64,000 bases of DNA from positions 1,694,696 through 1,758,695 of the forward strand of contig NZ_LT732548.1 in assembly GCF_900155685.1 (NCBI RefSeq), read 5' to 3'. Under the pieces are notes generated by a model. That model saw only the letters and a list, made by a program, of their open reading frames with translations. It had not been told where the DNA came from and did not search any database. This stretch comes from Paenibacillus bouchesdurhonensis. GTDB taxonomy: Bacteria; Bacillota; Bacilli; Paenibacillales; Paenibacillaceae. A program made the position numbers and the translations under genes. Positions 15,002 through 23,267 of the stretch are shown in pieces. Within the stretch, counting starts at the first letter, position 1. Every line of letters begins with the position of its first letter.

Positions 15002-16813
15002 ATGTCCAACATGAAGAAACGTTACATGCCGTTCACTTACAAGATGATGATCCCTTATTTGCTGCTCGTTTTGCTGACGGACGTGCTCATTGGTTATATT
15101 TCTTATACCATGCTGACGGAATCGCGGACGGAAATGGCCGAAACGAATATTCGTACGGGCATGGAGCAGGCCAGGGACAGTATCCAGTATCAGATGGATG
15201 AAATCCAGCGCATGTCGGATACGCTGTTCGGCAGTGAGGCTTTTCAAAGAGCGCTGCAGAAAAAAGGAGAGCCGCTGGACATGTATTTGACGATGATGGA
15301 CGAGGTCATCCCCCAAATCGTTTCGCCGCTGCAGCTGTTCGGCAACAATATCCGTTTTATGCTGTATACGCCCAATAGCGACATGATCATTATAACCGGC
15401 GACAATCTGGAACAGCCGATCAAGCAAAGCGATTATTATATCCTGCCTTTCAGCGACATTGAATTTACCAATTGGTACAAATCCTACAAGGATTCGGATC
15501 TTGATAACATCTGGATTCAAATCGATACCGATAAAAAACTGGATAACATCTCCCATATTCGCAAGCTCGTCTCATACAGCGATTACGGGGCGATCATCGG
15601 TTTTGTGCGAATTATCGTCTCCCTGGATGATTTGTTCGCCAACTTCGCTACCTTTCCGGTGGAAGAAGGCATTACGGTTCGGTTAATCCATCAGGTGACG
15701 GGGGAGCGGATATATCAACGCGGGCAAGCGGAACAGGTGGGGCAAGTGGGACAAGCAGAGCAGAGAGGTCAAGCGAAACAGGCGGGACGAGGACAGCAGA
15801 AAGGCAGTAGAGATTCCTATTTAAGTTTGCACGAAATTATTCCGGGAACTGATTTTGCCATCGAAACAGTCGTGCCTGAGGCATATTTAACGAAAGACGC
15901 CGGAAAGCTTCAGAGGGTTATTCTGGGCGTATGCGCTATCAGCTTTATCGTGATGACCTTGATCGGATTTATGGTAGCCAGGCTCAGCGGCAGAAAAATG
16001 ACCCGGATCGTCATGCTTGTCCGTTCGTTTCAGGAAGGGAACTTCCAGAAGCGTATCCGCTTCTCCGGCAATGATGAGTTCGTGCGGATTGCCGATGCAT
16101 TCAATATGATGGCGATGAATATTCAAGATTTGATTGACAGCGTATATTGGCAAGGGGTTCAGAAGAAGCAGGCCGAGCTGGAAGCGCTGCAGGCGCAAAT
16201 CAATCCTCACTTTCTATATAACACTCTATCGACGATTAACAGTCTGGCGAATCTGGGGGAAATCAGCAAAGTAACGGAGATGGTTCAAGGCCTCTCCCGC
16301 TTCTATCGGCTAACGCTGAATCAAGGAAATGTGCACATCCATTTGAAAAAGGAGCTGGAGCAAGTCGAGACGTACCTGGAGATCCAGCGCGTTAAATATG
16401 CAGACACGTTCACGGTGTATGTCGATGTGGAGCCCGAGATATTGGACTATCAGGTCATTAAGCTGATCATGCAGCCATTCGTAGAGAATATTTTTAAGCA
16501 TGCCTGGTTTGGAGAAACGATTGCGATTCGGATCACGGGACGTCGCGTAAAAGACCGTATTGAGCTGAAAATTATCGACAACGGGGTGGGGATGCGTCCC
16601 GAACAGGTCAAGCAGTTGATGACTGGCCCCAGCTTGGCTGGGGGATACGGCGTGAAAAATGTGGATGATCGCATTAAGCTCAGGTACGGGGAAGCGTATG
16701 GTATCTACATCGCCAGTATCTATGGAGCAGGAACGACAGTCCGTCTTCTGCTGCCAATCGATCACGGGGAGCCCGAGGATAGGACTGAAGTGCTGGAGGC
16801 GCCCTATTTATAA
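15002..16813 (+). CDS. YesM-like sensor histidine kinase (block 1)
   Basis: 603 residues from the ATG at 15002 (AAAGGGGAAG eight bases upstream; an in-frame ATG at 14978 precedes that site). Membrane span 1 is at 14-36, then an extracellular Cache-type sensor, span 2 at about 305-326, a HAMP domain, the His_kinase domain with QAQINPHFLYN at 396-406 (phospho-His in NPHFLYN) and an HATPase domain with IDNGVGM. Residues about 240-268 are an odd Gln/Gly-rich low-complexity insert in the external domain. It pairs with the response regulator 74 bp downstream and probably senses sugars handled by the neighbouring importer. Confidence 0.92.
   Translation: MSNMKKRYMPFTYKMMIPYLLLVLLTDVLIGYISYTMLTESRTEMAETNIRTGMEQARDSIQYQMDEIQRMSDTLFGSEAFQRALQKKGEPLDMYLTMMDEVIPQIVSPLQLFGNNIRFMLYTPNSDMIIITGDNLEQPIKQSDYYILPFSDIEFTNWYKSYKDSDLDNIWIQIDTDKKLDNISHIRKLVSYSDYGAIIGFVRIIVSLDDLFANFATFPVEEGITVRLIHQVTGERIYQRGQAEQVGQVGQAEQRGQAKQAGRGQQKGSRDSYLSLHEIIPGTDFAIETVVPEAYLTKDAGKLQRVILGVCAISFIVMTLIGFMVARLSGRKMTRIVMLVRSFQEGNFQKRIRFSGNDEFVRIADAFNMMAMNIQDLIDSVYWQGVQKKQAELEALQAQINPHFLYNTLSTINSLANLGEISKVTEMVQGLSRFYRLTLNQGNVHIHLKKELEQVETYLEIQRVKYADTFTVYVDVEPEILDYQVIKLIMQPFVENIFKHAWFGETIAIRITGRRVKDRIELKIIDNGVGMRPEQVKQLMTGPSLAGGYGVKNVDDRIKLRYGEAYGIYIASIYGAGTTVRLLLPIDHGEPEDRTEVLEAPYL
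15719..15810 (+). repeat. Degenerate short tandem repeats inside the kinase gene
   Basis: About ten degenerate units of the type GGRCAAGYG / GAACAG encode alternating GQAEQ, GQVGQ, GQAKQ segments. The stretch is in frame with the kinase, so unit gain or loss in multiples of three would alter only the length of an extracellular loop. Confidence 0.6.
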
Positions 16814-16887
16814 ATTCGGGGCAGTTGGTATGACCATGGATTAGCGACTAGTTTGCGATAATTGCTTCTTAGAGAGGAGTTCGCCAA

Positions 16888-18459
16888 ATGAGTGTAAATG
16901 TATTGCTGGTTGACGATGAGGCCATCGATTTGGAGTGGCTTCGCCGCAGGGTGCTCGCCAGCGGGCTGGATATTCATGTAGCAGGTACGGCAAACAGCGG
17001 CTTTTTAGCCCTAAAGGTGCTGGAGGAGCAGCGGGTTGATTTGATTTTGTCGGACATCAGGATGCCGATTATGACAGGTACCGAGTTTGCGCGTAAAGCC
17101 AAGGCGATCAATCCTGAGGTCAAGGTCGTCTTTATCAGCGGACATGAAGATTTTAATTATGCCAGGGAAGCGATCGAAATCAACGCTTGCGATTATTTGC
17201 TGAAGCCTGTTGAGGACAAGGAGTTATATACGCTATTGAATAAGCTTTACGAGGAAATAGAGCGGGAGAAGGAGCAGGCCCGTACCTTTTCCGAGACATT
17301 GTCTCTCGTTAGCGAGGAACTGCTGCTGCGTTGGTTCGAGCACGGGGATTCCGGCTCTGCCGAGTCGCATATGCGTAATATTCTGGATCCGCTATTGCTA
17401 GACGGCACCGCTGCGGCGCTGGTGGAGATTGATGATTTGGAATGGAAGCTGCGGGATTTATCCGAGGAGGTTAGAAGAACCGAGATCCGAACAATTGTAC
17501 AGATGATTAAATCGCTGGCGAGAAATACAGAGCTTGGCACTTTGATTATTCCCCGGCAAACGCGTTTGATTATTATGTCCTCGGTTTCCGAGGAGTTATT
17601 TCTGAAGCGGCTGAATGAGCTCATTCATGAGATTGCGCAAACGACGGCTTATACGGTGACGGTAGGCGTCGGAAAATATGCAAATGACGCCCAAGGCTTG
17701 TATGAGTCTTTCCAGCAGGCACAGGCTGCATTAAGTGCAAAATGGCTGCTTGGCAAAAATCGTCTGCTGCGCGATGCGACGGAACCATCCGGGGAGGGGA
17801 CACCGGGGACTCCGGTTGATGATGCTGTCTCTACGATGCTCGGGGCCATCATCGATTACGACCTGGTCGTGATTGACGATTGTTTACTGGAGCTGCTTTA
17901 TAAAGACATGCCGCACGCCAGCAAGAAGGATGTATATGAGCTCATTATTCGCATTACATCGAGTCTTCACGCCGAATTGCTGCAGCGTAACGAGAATTTG
18001 TACGAGCTGCTGGAGTGGGAATCGCATCAGCCTGATGTCTTATTTCAGTTCGAGACCGTGCATGATGTCCTCTCGTGGTTGAGGCGAAGATTCTTTGAAC
18101 TGTCGGAGAAGCTATACGTAAAGCGCCAGCGGCAGAAGCGCAAATTGATCGATGAGATTATGAATTATGTCGAGGATAATTTGGAGAAGAAGATAACACT
18201 GAAAGAGGTAGCGGTGCATTTTGATTTTACGCCGAATTACCTTGGGCATCTGTTCAAGGAAGAAGCGGGAATGCTGTTTAGCGAATATTTGAATGAGTGC
18301 AAGATAAACCGGATCTGCGAGCTTTTGCGTGATCCGACTTTAAAGGTATATGAAGTGGCAGAAATTATGGGTTACAAGAACATTATTTATTTTAACAGGC
18401 AATTCAAGGCGAGCTTGGGAATGACGCCCGGGGAGTACAGGAAAAAGAACAAAATCTAG
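16888..18459 (+). CDS. YesN-like response regulator, AraC type (block 1)
   Basis: 523 residues: a receiver domain (1-120) with DDE at 9-11, phospho-acceptor Asp56 in LSDIRMP and the LLKPV lysine near 107, a long central domain, and a C-terminal AraC helix-turn-helix pair (about 420-520) with VAVHFDFTPNYLGHLFKEEAG and IMGYKNIIYFNRQFKASLGMTPGEYR. AGAGAGGAG precedes the ATG. It is the cognate partner of the YesM-like kinase just upstream and should activate the importer operon that begins 197 bp downstream after a terminator. Confidence 0.93.
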   Translation: MSVNVLLVDDEAIDLEWLRRRVLASGLDIHVAGTANSGFLALKVLEEQRVDLILSDIRMPIMTGTEFARKAKAINPEVKVVFISGHEDFNYAREAIEINACDYLLKPVEDKELYTLLNKLYEEIEREKEQARTFSETLSLVSEELLLRWFEHGDSGSAESHMRNILDPLLLDGTAAALVEIDDLEWKLRDLSEEVRRTEIRTIVQMIKSLARNTELGTLIIPRQTRLIIMSSVSEELFLKRLNELIHEIAQTTAYTVTVGVGKYANDAQGLYESFQQAQAALSAKWLLGKNRLLRDATEPSGEGTPGTPVDDAVSTMLGAIIDYDLVVIDDCLLELLYKDMPHASKKDVYELIIRITSSLHAELLQRNENLYELLEWESHQPDVLFQFETVHDVLSWLRRRFFELSEKLYVKRQRQKRKLIDEIMNYVEDNLEKKITLKEVAVHFDFTPNYLGHLFKEEAGMLFSEYLNECKINRICELLRDPTLKVYEVAEIMGYKNIIYFNRQFKASLGMTPGEYRKKNKI

Positions 18460-18494
18460 CTTAGGAACGCAGTCAAAATAGGAAGATGAATTGA

Positions 18495-18522
18495 CCTCGG
18501 CTTAAAGGCCGGGGTTTTTTTT
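18495..18522 (+). terminator. Terminator after the block 1 response regulator
   Basis: Arms CCTCGGC and GCCGGGG (one G-T wobble) with a 6-nt loop, followed by eight T. Confidence 0.85.
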
Positions 18523-18599
18523 CTGGAATGATTCATCAATCGGTGAATTAGTATTACTTTTTGTTGTTTGCCTGAATCCTCACACCAGAGGCGCGCCTT

Positions 18600-18605
18600 T
18601 ATAAT
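18600..18605 (+). promoter_or_regulatory. -10 box of the block 1 importer operon
   Basis: TATAAT 51 bp before the first permease gene. No good -35 at 16-18 bp, in line with activation by the adjacent AraC-type response regulator. Confidence 0.45.
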
Positions 18606-18655
18606 TAAAAGTAAGGTAATTAGAGATAAAAAGAGATTACGAGAGGGGAGTAGAC

Positions 18656-19576
18656 ATGAAAAATCACGGTTTTTTCAGCGATCTCAAGAAATATAGAGCA
18701 CTGCTGCTGATGCTCACCCCCGCTGTATTGTTTTTCCTGTTGTTTGCCTATATACCTATGGCAGGCATCGTTCTTGCATTTAAGCAGTTCAACTATCAAG
18801 GGGGCATATTCGGAAGCCCGTGGAACGGATTGGAGAACTTTCGATTTTTCATGGAATCGGGAGATGCCTGGCGCGTAACCCGCAATACGGCACTTTATAA
18901 TATCGCGTTCATTATTATCAACAATCTGCTGCAGATTGTTACGGCGATCCTGCTGTTCGAGGTAGCCGGCAAATGGTTCCGCAAGGTAACCCAGACAGTG
19001 TTATTCCTACCGTACTTCATTTCCTGGGTCGTGGTTGGGGCTATCGCGTACAACTTGTTTAATTACGATGTAGGCACACTGAACGTTATGCTGAGATCGA
19101 TCGGTCTCGGGCCTATCGATATTTATAACACGGCCGCTTACTGGCCGCTGATTCTTATCGTGGTGTCGGCATGGAAGGCGCTGGGATATGGTTCCATTAT
19201 GTATCTGGCGGCGATCACGAGCATCGATACGGAAATGTACGAGGCGGCGGAAATTGACGGGGCGAATATTTTTCAGCGAATTCTGAAAATTACCATACCG
19301 AATCTCATGCCTACGGTCATTATTTTGTTCCTGCTGGCAATCGGCAATATATTCCGAGGAGACTTCGGCATGTTCTACAACATGGTCGGTAATAACGGAC
19401 TTCTCTTCTCGTCCACGGACGTCATCGACACTTATGTGTTCCGTTCGTTAACATCATCCAATGAAATCGGCATGTCTGCGGCAGCAGGGTTCTATCAATC
19501 CATCCTAGGATTCGCGACGATTCTGTTAGCCAACTATGCGGTGCGCAAATACGACAAGGATCGTGCCTTGTTCTAG
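18656..19576 (+). CDS. Sugar ABC importer permease, LplB type (block 1)
   Basis: 306 residues with six membrane segments; the first follows a short cytoplasmic N-terminus (LLMLTPAVLFFLLFAYIPMAGIVLAF). The EAA loop that contacts the ATPase is EAAEIDGANIFQRILKITIP near residue 205. The family (LplB/YtcP-partner) takes up complex oligosaccharides or uronides. AGAGGGGAGTAGAC precedes the ATG. It is followed by a second permease and the binding protein; there is no ATPase gene, so a shared MsmX-like ATPase elsewhere is expected. Confidence 0.92.
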   Translation: MKNHGFFSDLKKYRALLLMLTPAVLFFLLFAYIPMAGIVLAFKQFNYQGGIFGSPWNGLENFRFFMESGDAWRVTRNTALYNIAFIIINNLLQIVTAILLFEVAGKWFRKVTQTVLFLPYFISWVVVGAIAYNLFNYDVGTLNVMLRSIGLGPIDIYNTAAYWPLILIVVSAWKALGYGSIMYLAAITSIDTEMYEAAEIDGANIFQRILKITIPNLMPTVIILFLLAIGNIFRGDFGMFYNMVGNNGLLFSSTDVIDTYVFRSLTSSNEIGMSAAAGFYQSILGFATILLANYAVRKYDKDRALF

Positions 19577-19594
19577 AAAGGGAGGCCTGAGGCT

Positions 19595-20539
19595 ATGAGT
19601 GCGACAACAGCAAATCCCCGTCGCTTCGATCCGGAAATCCGGGGGCATAAAGGCAAGGGGAAAACTTCGGATCGTCTGCTGCTCGCGGCTATCGGATATA
19701 CGTTACTCACCATTTTAGCGCTATTTTGCATCTTTCCTTTTATTTTGGTTATCTCCTCCTCGTTCACCGAGGAAAGCATGATTATCGAGCATGGGTTCCA
19801 AATCATCCCTACCCAATTTTCCTTGGAGGCCTACAGCATTCTGTTCAAGTATCCTGCGGATATGCTCAAAGCTTACGGGGTGACAATCAGCGTGACCTTG
19901 ATCGGTACAGCGGTCGGATTATTTCTGACCTCGATGACGGCTTATGTTCTGTCCAGAAAAGATTTCAAGTGGCGAAACCACTTTTCCTTCTTCTTCTTTT
20001 TTACGACTTTGTTCAGCGGCGGGCTCGTCCCTTGGTATTTAATGATCGTCAACTATTTGCAGCTGAAGGATACCTTGGTCGTGCTGATTGTGCCTATGCT
20101 AATGAACGTGTTCTACATCATTGTGATGAAGTCGTTCATGAGCAGCATCCCAGAGGCGATTACTGAATCGGCTAAAATAGATGGAGCTAGCGATTTCCTG
20201 ATTTTCATGAAGCTTATCATTCCTCTCTCCAAGCCAGCACTGGCAACGATTGGTTTGTTCATTGCTTTAGCCTACTGGAACGATTGGTATCACGCCCTGC
20301 TCTTTATTTCGAAATCCGACCTGATGCCGCTGCAGTATTATCTCTACCGGCTGTTAGGCAATATGGACGGGATGCGGAAGGCGATGATGGAATCCGGGGT
20401 GGCCATGAACATTGATATTCCGACAGAAAGCTTGAAGATGGCAATGACCATCGTTGCTACGGGGCCTATTCTAATCGCTTATCCGTTCATACAGCGCTTC
20501 TTCGTTCAAGGGCTGACGATCGGTGCCGTCAAAGGATGA
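19595..20539 (+). CDS. Sugar ABC importer permease, LplC/YtcP type (block 1)
   Basis: 314 residues with six membrane segments. The EAA loop AITESAKIDGASDFLIFMKLIIPLSKP is near residues 188-215. It starts 18 bp after the first permease with AAAGGGAGG in front. The C-terminal QRFFVQGLTIGAVKG is the usual end of this family. It forms the membrane channel with the upstream permease; the binding protein follows 70 bp later. Substrate inferred from the adjacent GH42/GH35 genes to be galactose-containing oligosaccharides. Confidence 0.92.
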   Translation: MSATTANPRRFDPEIRGHKGKGKTSDRLLLAAIGYTLLTILALFCIFPFILVISSSFTEESMIIEHGFQIIPTQFSLEAYSILFKYPADMLKAYGVTISVTLIGTAVGLFLTSMTAYVLSRKDFKWRNHFSFFFFFTTLFSGGLVPWYLMIVNYLQLKDTLVVLIVPMLMNVFYIIVMKSFMSSIPEAITESAKIDGASDFLIFMKLIIPLSKPALATIGLFIALAYWNDWYHALLFISKSDLMPLQYYLYRLLGNMDGMRKAMMESGVAMNIDIPTESLKMAMTIVATGPILIAYPFIQRFFVQGLTIGAVKG

Positions 20540-20609
20540 CCACAGGGAAACCTGGTTATCAATATATAGCTGTACTCTTGAATACATTATTTGATTGGGG
20601 GAAAATGCC

Positions 20610-22190
20610 ATGAAACAGACTAAAAAAACGGTAACACTTCTATTGGCTGTTTTTCTGATGCTGGCGACGCTGCTAAGCGCTTGCGGCGGAGGCAAGAATG
20701 CGGCAGAGAACAGCGGCGCCTCTAACGCCGGTAAAGGAAATAGCGAAGCAAACAGCACAGAGGTGACAGATGAGATTGATACATCCAAGGAAGTCAAATT
20801 AAAGATGCTTCTCGTCGGCGGCAAGCCGGTGGATTATGAAGAGGTATTTGGCGAGCTGAATAAGCTGTTGAAGGAAAAAATCAACGCTACCGTCGAAGCG
20901 GAGTTCCTCGACTGGTCGGACTGGACGCAGAAATATCCGCTGAAATTCGCGGCTAATGAGGATTTTGACATCGCCTACACCGCAAACTGGGCATTTTACA
21001 ACGATCAGGCAATTCGCGGCGGCTTCCTGGAATTGACGGAGGATATGCTTGCAAAATACACGCCAAAAACGTGGGAAGCACTTCCGAAGGCTGCTTGGGA
21101 GCAGGCGAAGGTATCCGGTAAAATATACATGGTGCCTCAGAATAGTAACGAAGTCGTAGATAAAGTAGTATTGATCCGCGAGGATTTGCGCGTGAAATAT
21201 AATCTTGAACCGGTGAACAGCCCTGAGACGTATGCGACTTACCTCAAGACGATTGCCGCCAATGAAAAGGGAATGGGAGCTTTCGGCGCCAAGCCGGGCG
21301 ACGGCTGGAAATGGCACGAACTGGACGAGGTACTGCTCGAGCAGCAGAACAACTGGAAGGTCGTAGATCCGAACGTGCCGTTCGCGTTCAAAATGGACGA
21401 TCCAGCAGGAAAAGTATTTAACGTTTATGATACGCCTGAATTTACGGAATTGTTGAAATATTATAAAGATTTGGTTGATAACGGCGCATGGTCCAAAAAC
21501 GTCATCAGCTACAAAAACGATGTATGGCAGGACATGAAGGCCGGCAAGTTCGCATCCCGTGCGCAGAACCTGGGTACTCTTGCGTTCAACGTGGCGGAAG
21601 CTCGCCGGGATAAGCCGGAGTATGAGATGGTGGTCGTAGATTTGACACCGGACAAAATGAAATCAGCGGCGGTTTCGACGCAAAACGGGATGGCAATCCA
21701 TGCTACCTCCAAAAATCCAGAGCGTGCGCTGATGCTGATCGACCTGCTTCAAAACGATAAAGAAATTCATGATTTGACGATGTATGGCATCGTTGGCAAG
21801 CACTTTGAGCCGGTAGGCGACGATCAATTTACGCCTGGGCCAAGCTCCACGAACTATACAGGCTTCTCCAACTGGGGATGGAATTCCCTGCTGAACCGCA
21901 CGGATACAACGTATCCGAAGGAAGCTGACGAAATGCTTAATCAGTGGCAGGAAAAGGTATACCATTATCCGCTGGAAACGTTCGTCTTCGACGATAGTCA
22001 AGTGAAGAACGAAGTATCAAACATTGGCAACGTTATGCTGCGCTATGCGATTCCGCTTGAATACGGTCTGATTCAGGATATTGAAAAAGGCCAGGCAGAA
22101 TTGATCAAGCAGCTGCAGGCGGCGGGCATCGATAAGGTGGAGGCCGAGATGCAGAGCCAGGTAGATGCTTTCATGGCAGAACAGAAATAG
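20610..22190 (+). CDS. Extracellular solute-binding lipoprotein (block 1)
   Basis: 526 residues from the ATG at 20610, preceded by GGGGG (an in-frame TTG lies 15 bp upstream). A lipoprotein signal ends in LLSAC with Cys25, followed by a Gly/Asn/Ser-rich linker (to about 55). The rest is a family 1 type binding protein of the LipO/YtcQ kind, with the WDxxYTxN-like segment DIAYTANWAFY and a long C-terminal domain. It is the capture component of the block 1 importer, expected on the outer face of the membrane. A strong terminator follows directly. Confidence 0.92.
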   Translation: MKQTKKTVTLLLAVFLMLATLLSACGGGKNAAENSGASNAGKGNSEANSTEVTDEIDTSKEVKLKMLLVGGKPVDYEEVFGELNKLLKEKINATVEAEFLDWSDWTQKYPLKFAANEDFDIAYTANWAFYNDQAIRGGFLELTEDMLAKYTPKTWEALPKAAWEQAKVSGKIYMVPQNSNEVVDKVVLIREDLRVKYNLEPVNSPETYATYLKTIAANEKGMGAFGAKPGDGWKWHELDEVLLEQQNNWKVVDPNVPFAFKMDDPAGKVFNVYDTPEFTELLKYYKDLVDNGAWSKNVISYKNDVWQDMKAGKFASRAQNLGTLAFNVAEARRDKPEYEMVVVDLTPDKMKSAAVSTQNGMAIHATSKNPERALMLIDLLQNDKEIHDLTMYGIVGKHFEPVGDDQFTPGPSSTNYTGFSNWGWNSLLNRTDTTYPKEADEMLNQWQEKVYHYPLETFVFDDSQVKNEVSNIGNVMLRYAIPLEYGLIQDIEKGQAELIKQLQAAGIDKVEAEMQSQVDAFMAEQK

Positions 22191-22198
22191 CAGAATAT

Positions 22199-22236
22199 AA
22201 GGCTGCCCCAGACGAAGCGTTTGGGGCAGCCTTTTT
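22199..22236 (+). terminator. Terminator of the block 1 importer operon
   Basis: Perfect 12-bp arms AAGGCTGCCCCA and TGGGGCAGCCTT with an 11-nt loop and a T tract. It may also serve the convergent AraC gene on the other strand. Confidence 0.9.
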
Positions 22237-22243
22237 AATCTCA

Positions 22244-23083
22244 TCAGTACTGGTCTTTATACTTTTTTGGGGTCATTCCATAAGTCCGTTTGAACATACG
22301 GATGAAATAGCTTGTCTCCATGCCGAGCTTCTCAGCGACGCTCTCCACTGTTATAGCAGGATTCTCTTGAAGCAGCTGGGTCGCTCTACGCATTCGCAAT
22401 TGTAAAATGTACTGCTGCGGCGTCATACCGTAGCTGGTTATGAACAAACGATGAAAGTGCTGGGGCGAATATCCGGCGGCTCGAGCTACATTCGTTAGTA
22501 ATAGTCTTTCGTTATAGTGATCGTGAATTAGCTTTACCGCAGCCTGCAGGGCAGGCTGTGGACTTCCAGATGAAGTGACGCCCTTCAGGATTTTCTTATC
22601 GCTGGTTTGTCCTTCAAGCAGGGAGATGGTCATGCCGTAGATGCGCTTGGAGGCTTCCCAGTAAGCCTGTTCCCCGTTGAGACTGATTAGCTGCCATAGA
22701 GATTCCAGTTGGCTCCAGAGCAGCTCAAAGTTGGGCACCTGCAGAACAGTTAGTACGAGCTGATCCATTTGCTCAAGAAGGGATTTTGCCGCATTGCCAT
22801 CAAAGGCGACGAAGCCTAAATCCCAATTTTCCGCCGATTCATACGGAAAGTAGGCGTGCGGCTGGTTGGCAGGAAGGAGCAAGGCCGTGCCGGGAGTCAA
22901 TAGGATATCGGCATGGCCATGGATGCGAAAGATCCCTTGGCCGCTTCTGGATAAAAACAGCTGATGCGCAGGATACCCCTCGGGGCGCTCCAAATGTTTT
23001 TGTTCATGGCTTCCGACGCAGTAAACATAGAGGGGGAGTATTTCTTCCAAATTTGTGAATTCGGCAAGCAGAAAAGGCATCAT
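22244..23083 (-). CDS. AraC family transcriptional regulator
   Basis: 279 residues from the ATG at 23083, which has GGAGGT 10 bp upstream; codons in frame continue upstream to 23155 but precede that site. An N-terminal cupin-type domain (about 15-150, with GYPAHQLFLSRSGQGIFRIHG) is followed by the AraC double helix-turn-helix (about 180-279). It is divergent from the GH42 gene, with 184 bp between the starts, and is the natural candidate to control the GH42-GH35-galactokinase genes. Confidence 0.9.
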   Translation of the reverse strand: MMPFLLAEFTNLEEILPLYVYCVGSHEQKHLERPEGYPAHQLFLSRSGQGIFRIHGHADILLTPGTALLLPANQPHAYFPYESAENWDLGFVAFDGNAAKSLLEQMDQLVLTVLQVPNFELLWSQLESLWQLISLNGEQAYWEASKRIYGMTISLLEGQTSDKKILKGVTSSGSPQPALQAAVKLIHDHYNERLLLTNVARAAGYSPQHFHRLFITSYGMTPQQYILQLRMRRATQLLQENPAITVESVAEKLGMETSYFIRMFKRTYGMTPKKYKDQY

Positions 23084-23267
23084 AATGAATGCGACCTCCA
23101 TTATCAGGAAATAGGTATGTTTGCCCATGAGATTAATGCTGGAAAAATGGCTCAATGATAAGATAGGACGATTTTTAGATGGATATGTTCTATGAGTATA
23201 AGCGGTTTTTGGTCTATTATCAAAGGTAGATAAGTGAATATGACGATTTATAAGGAGAGATATAGCG

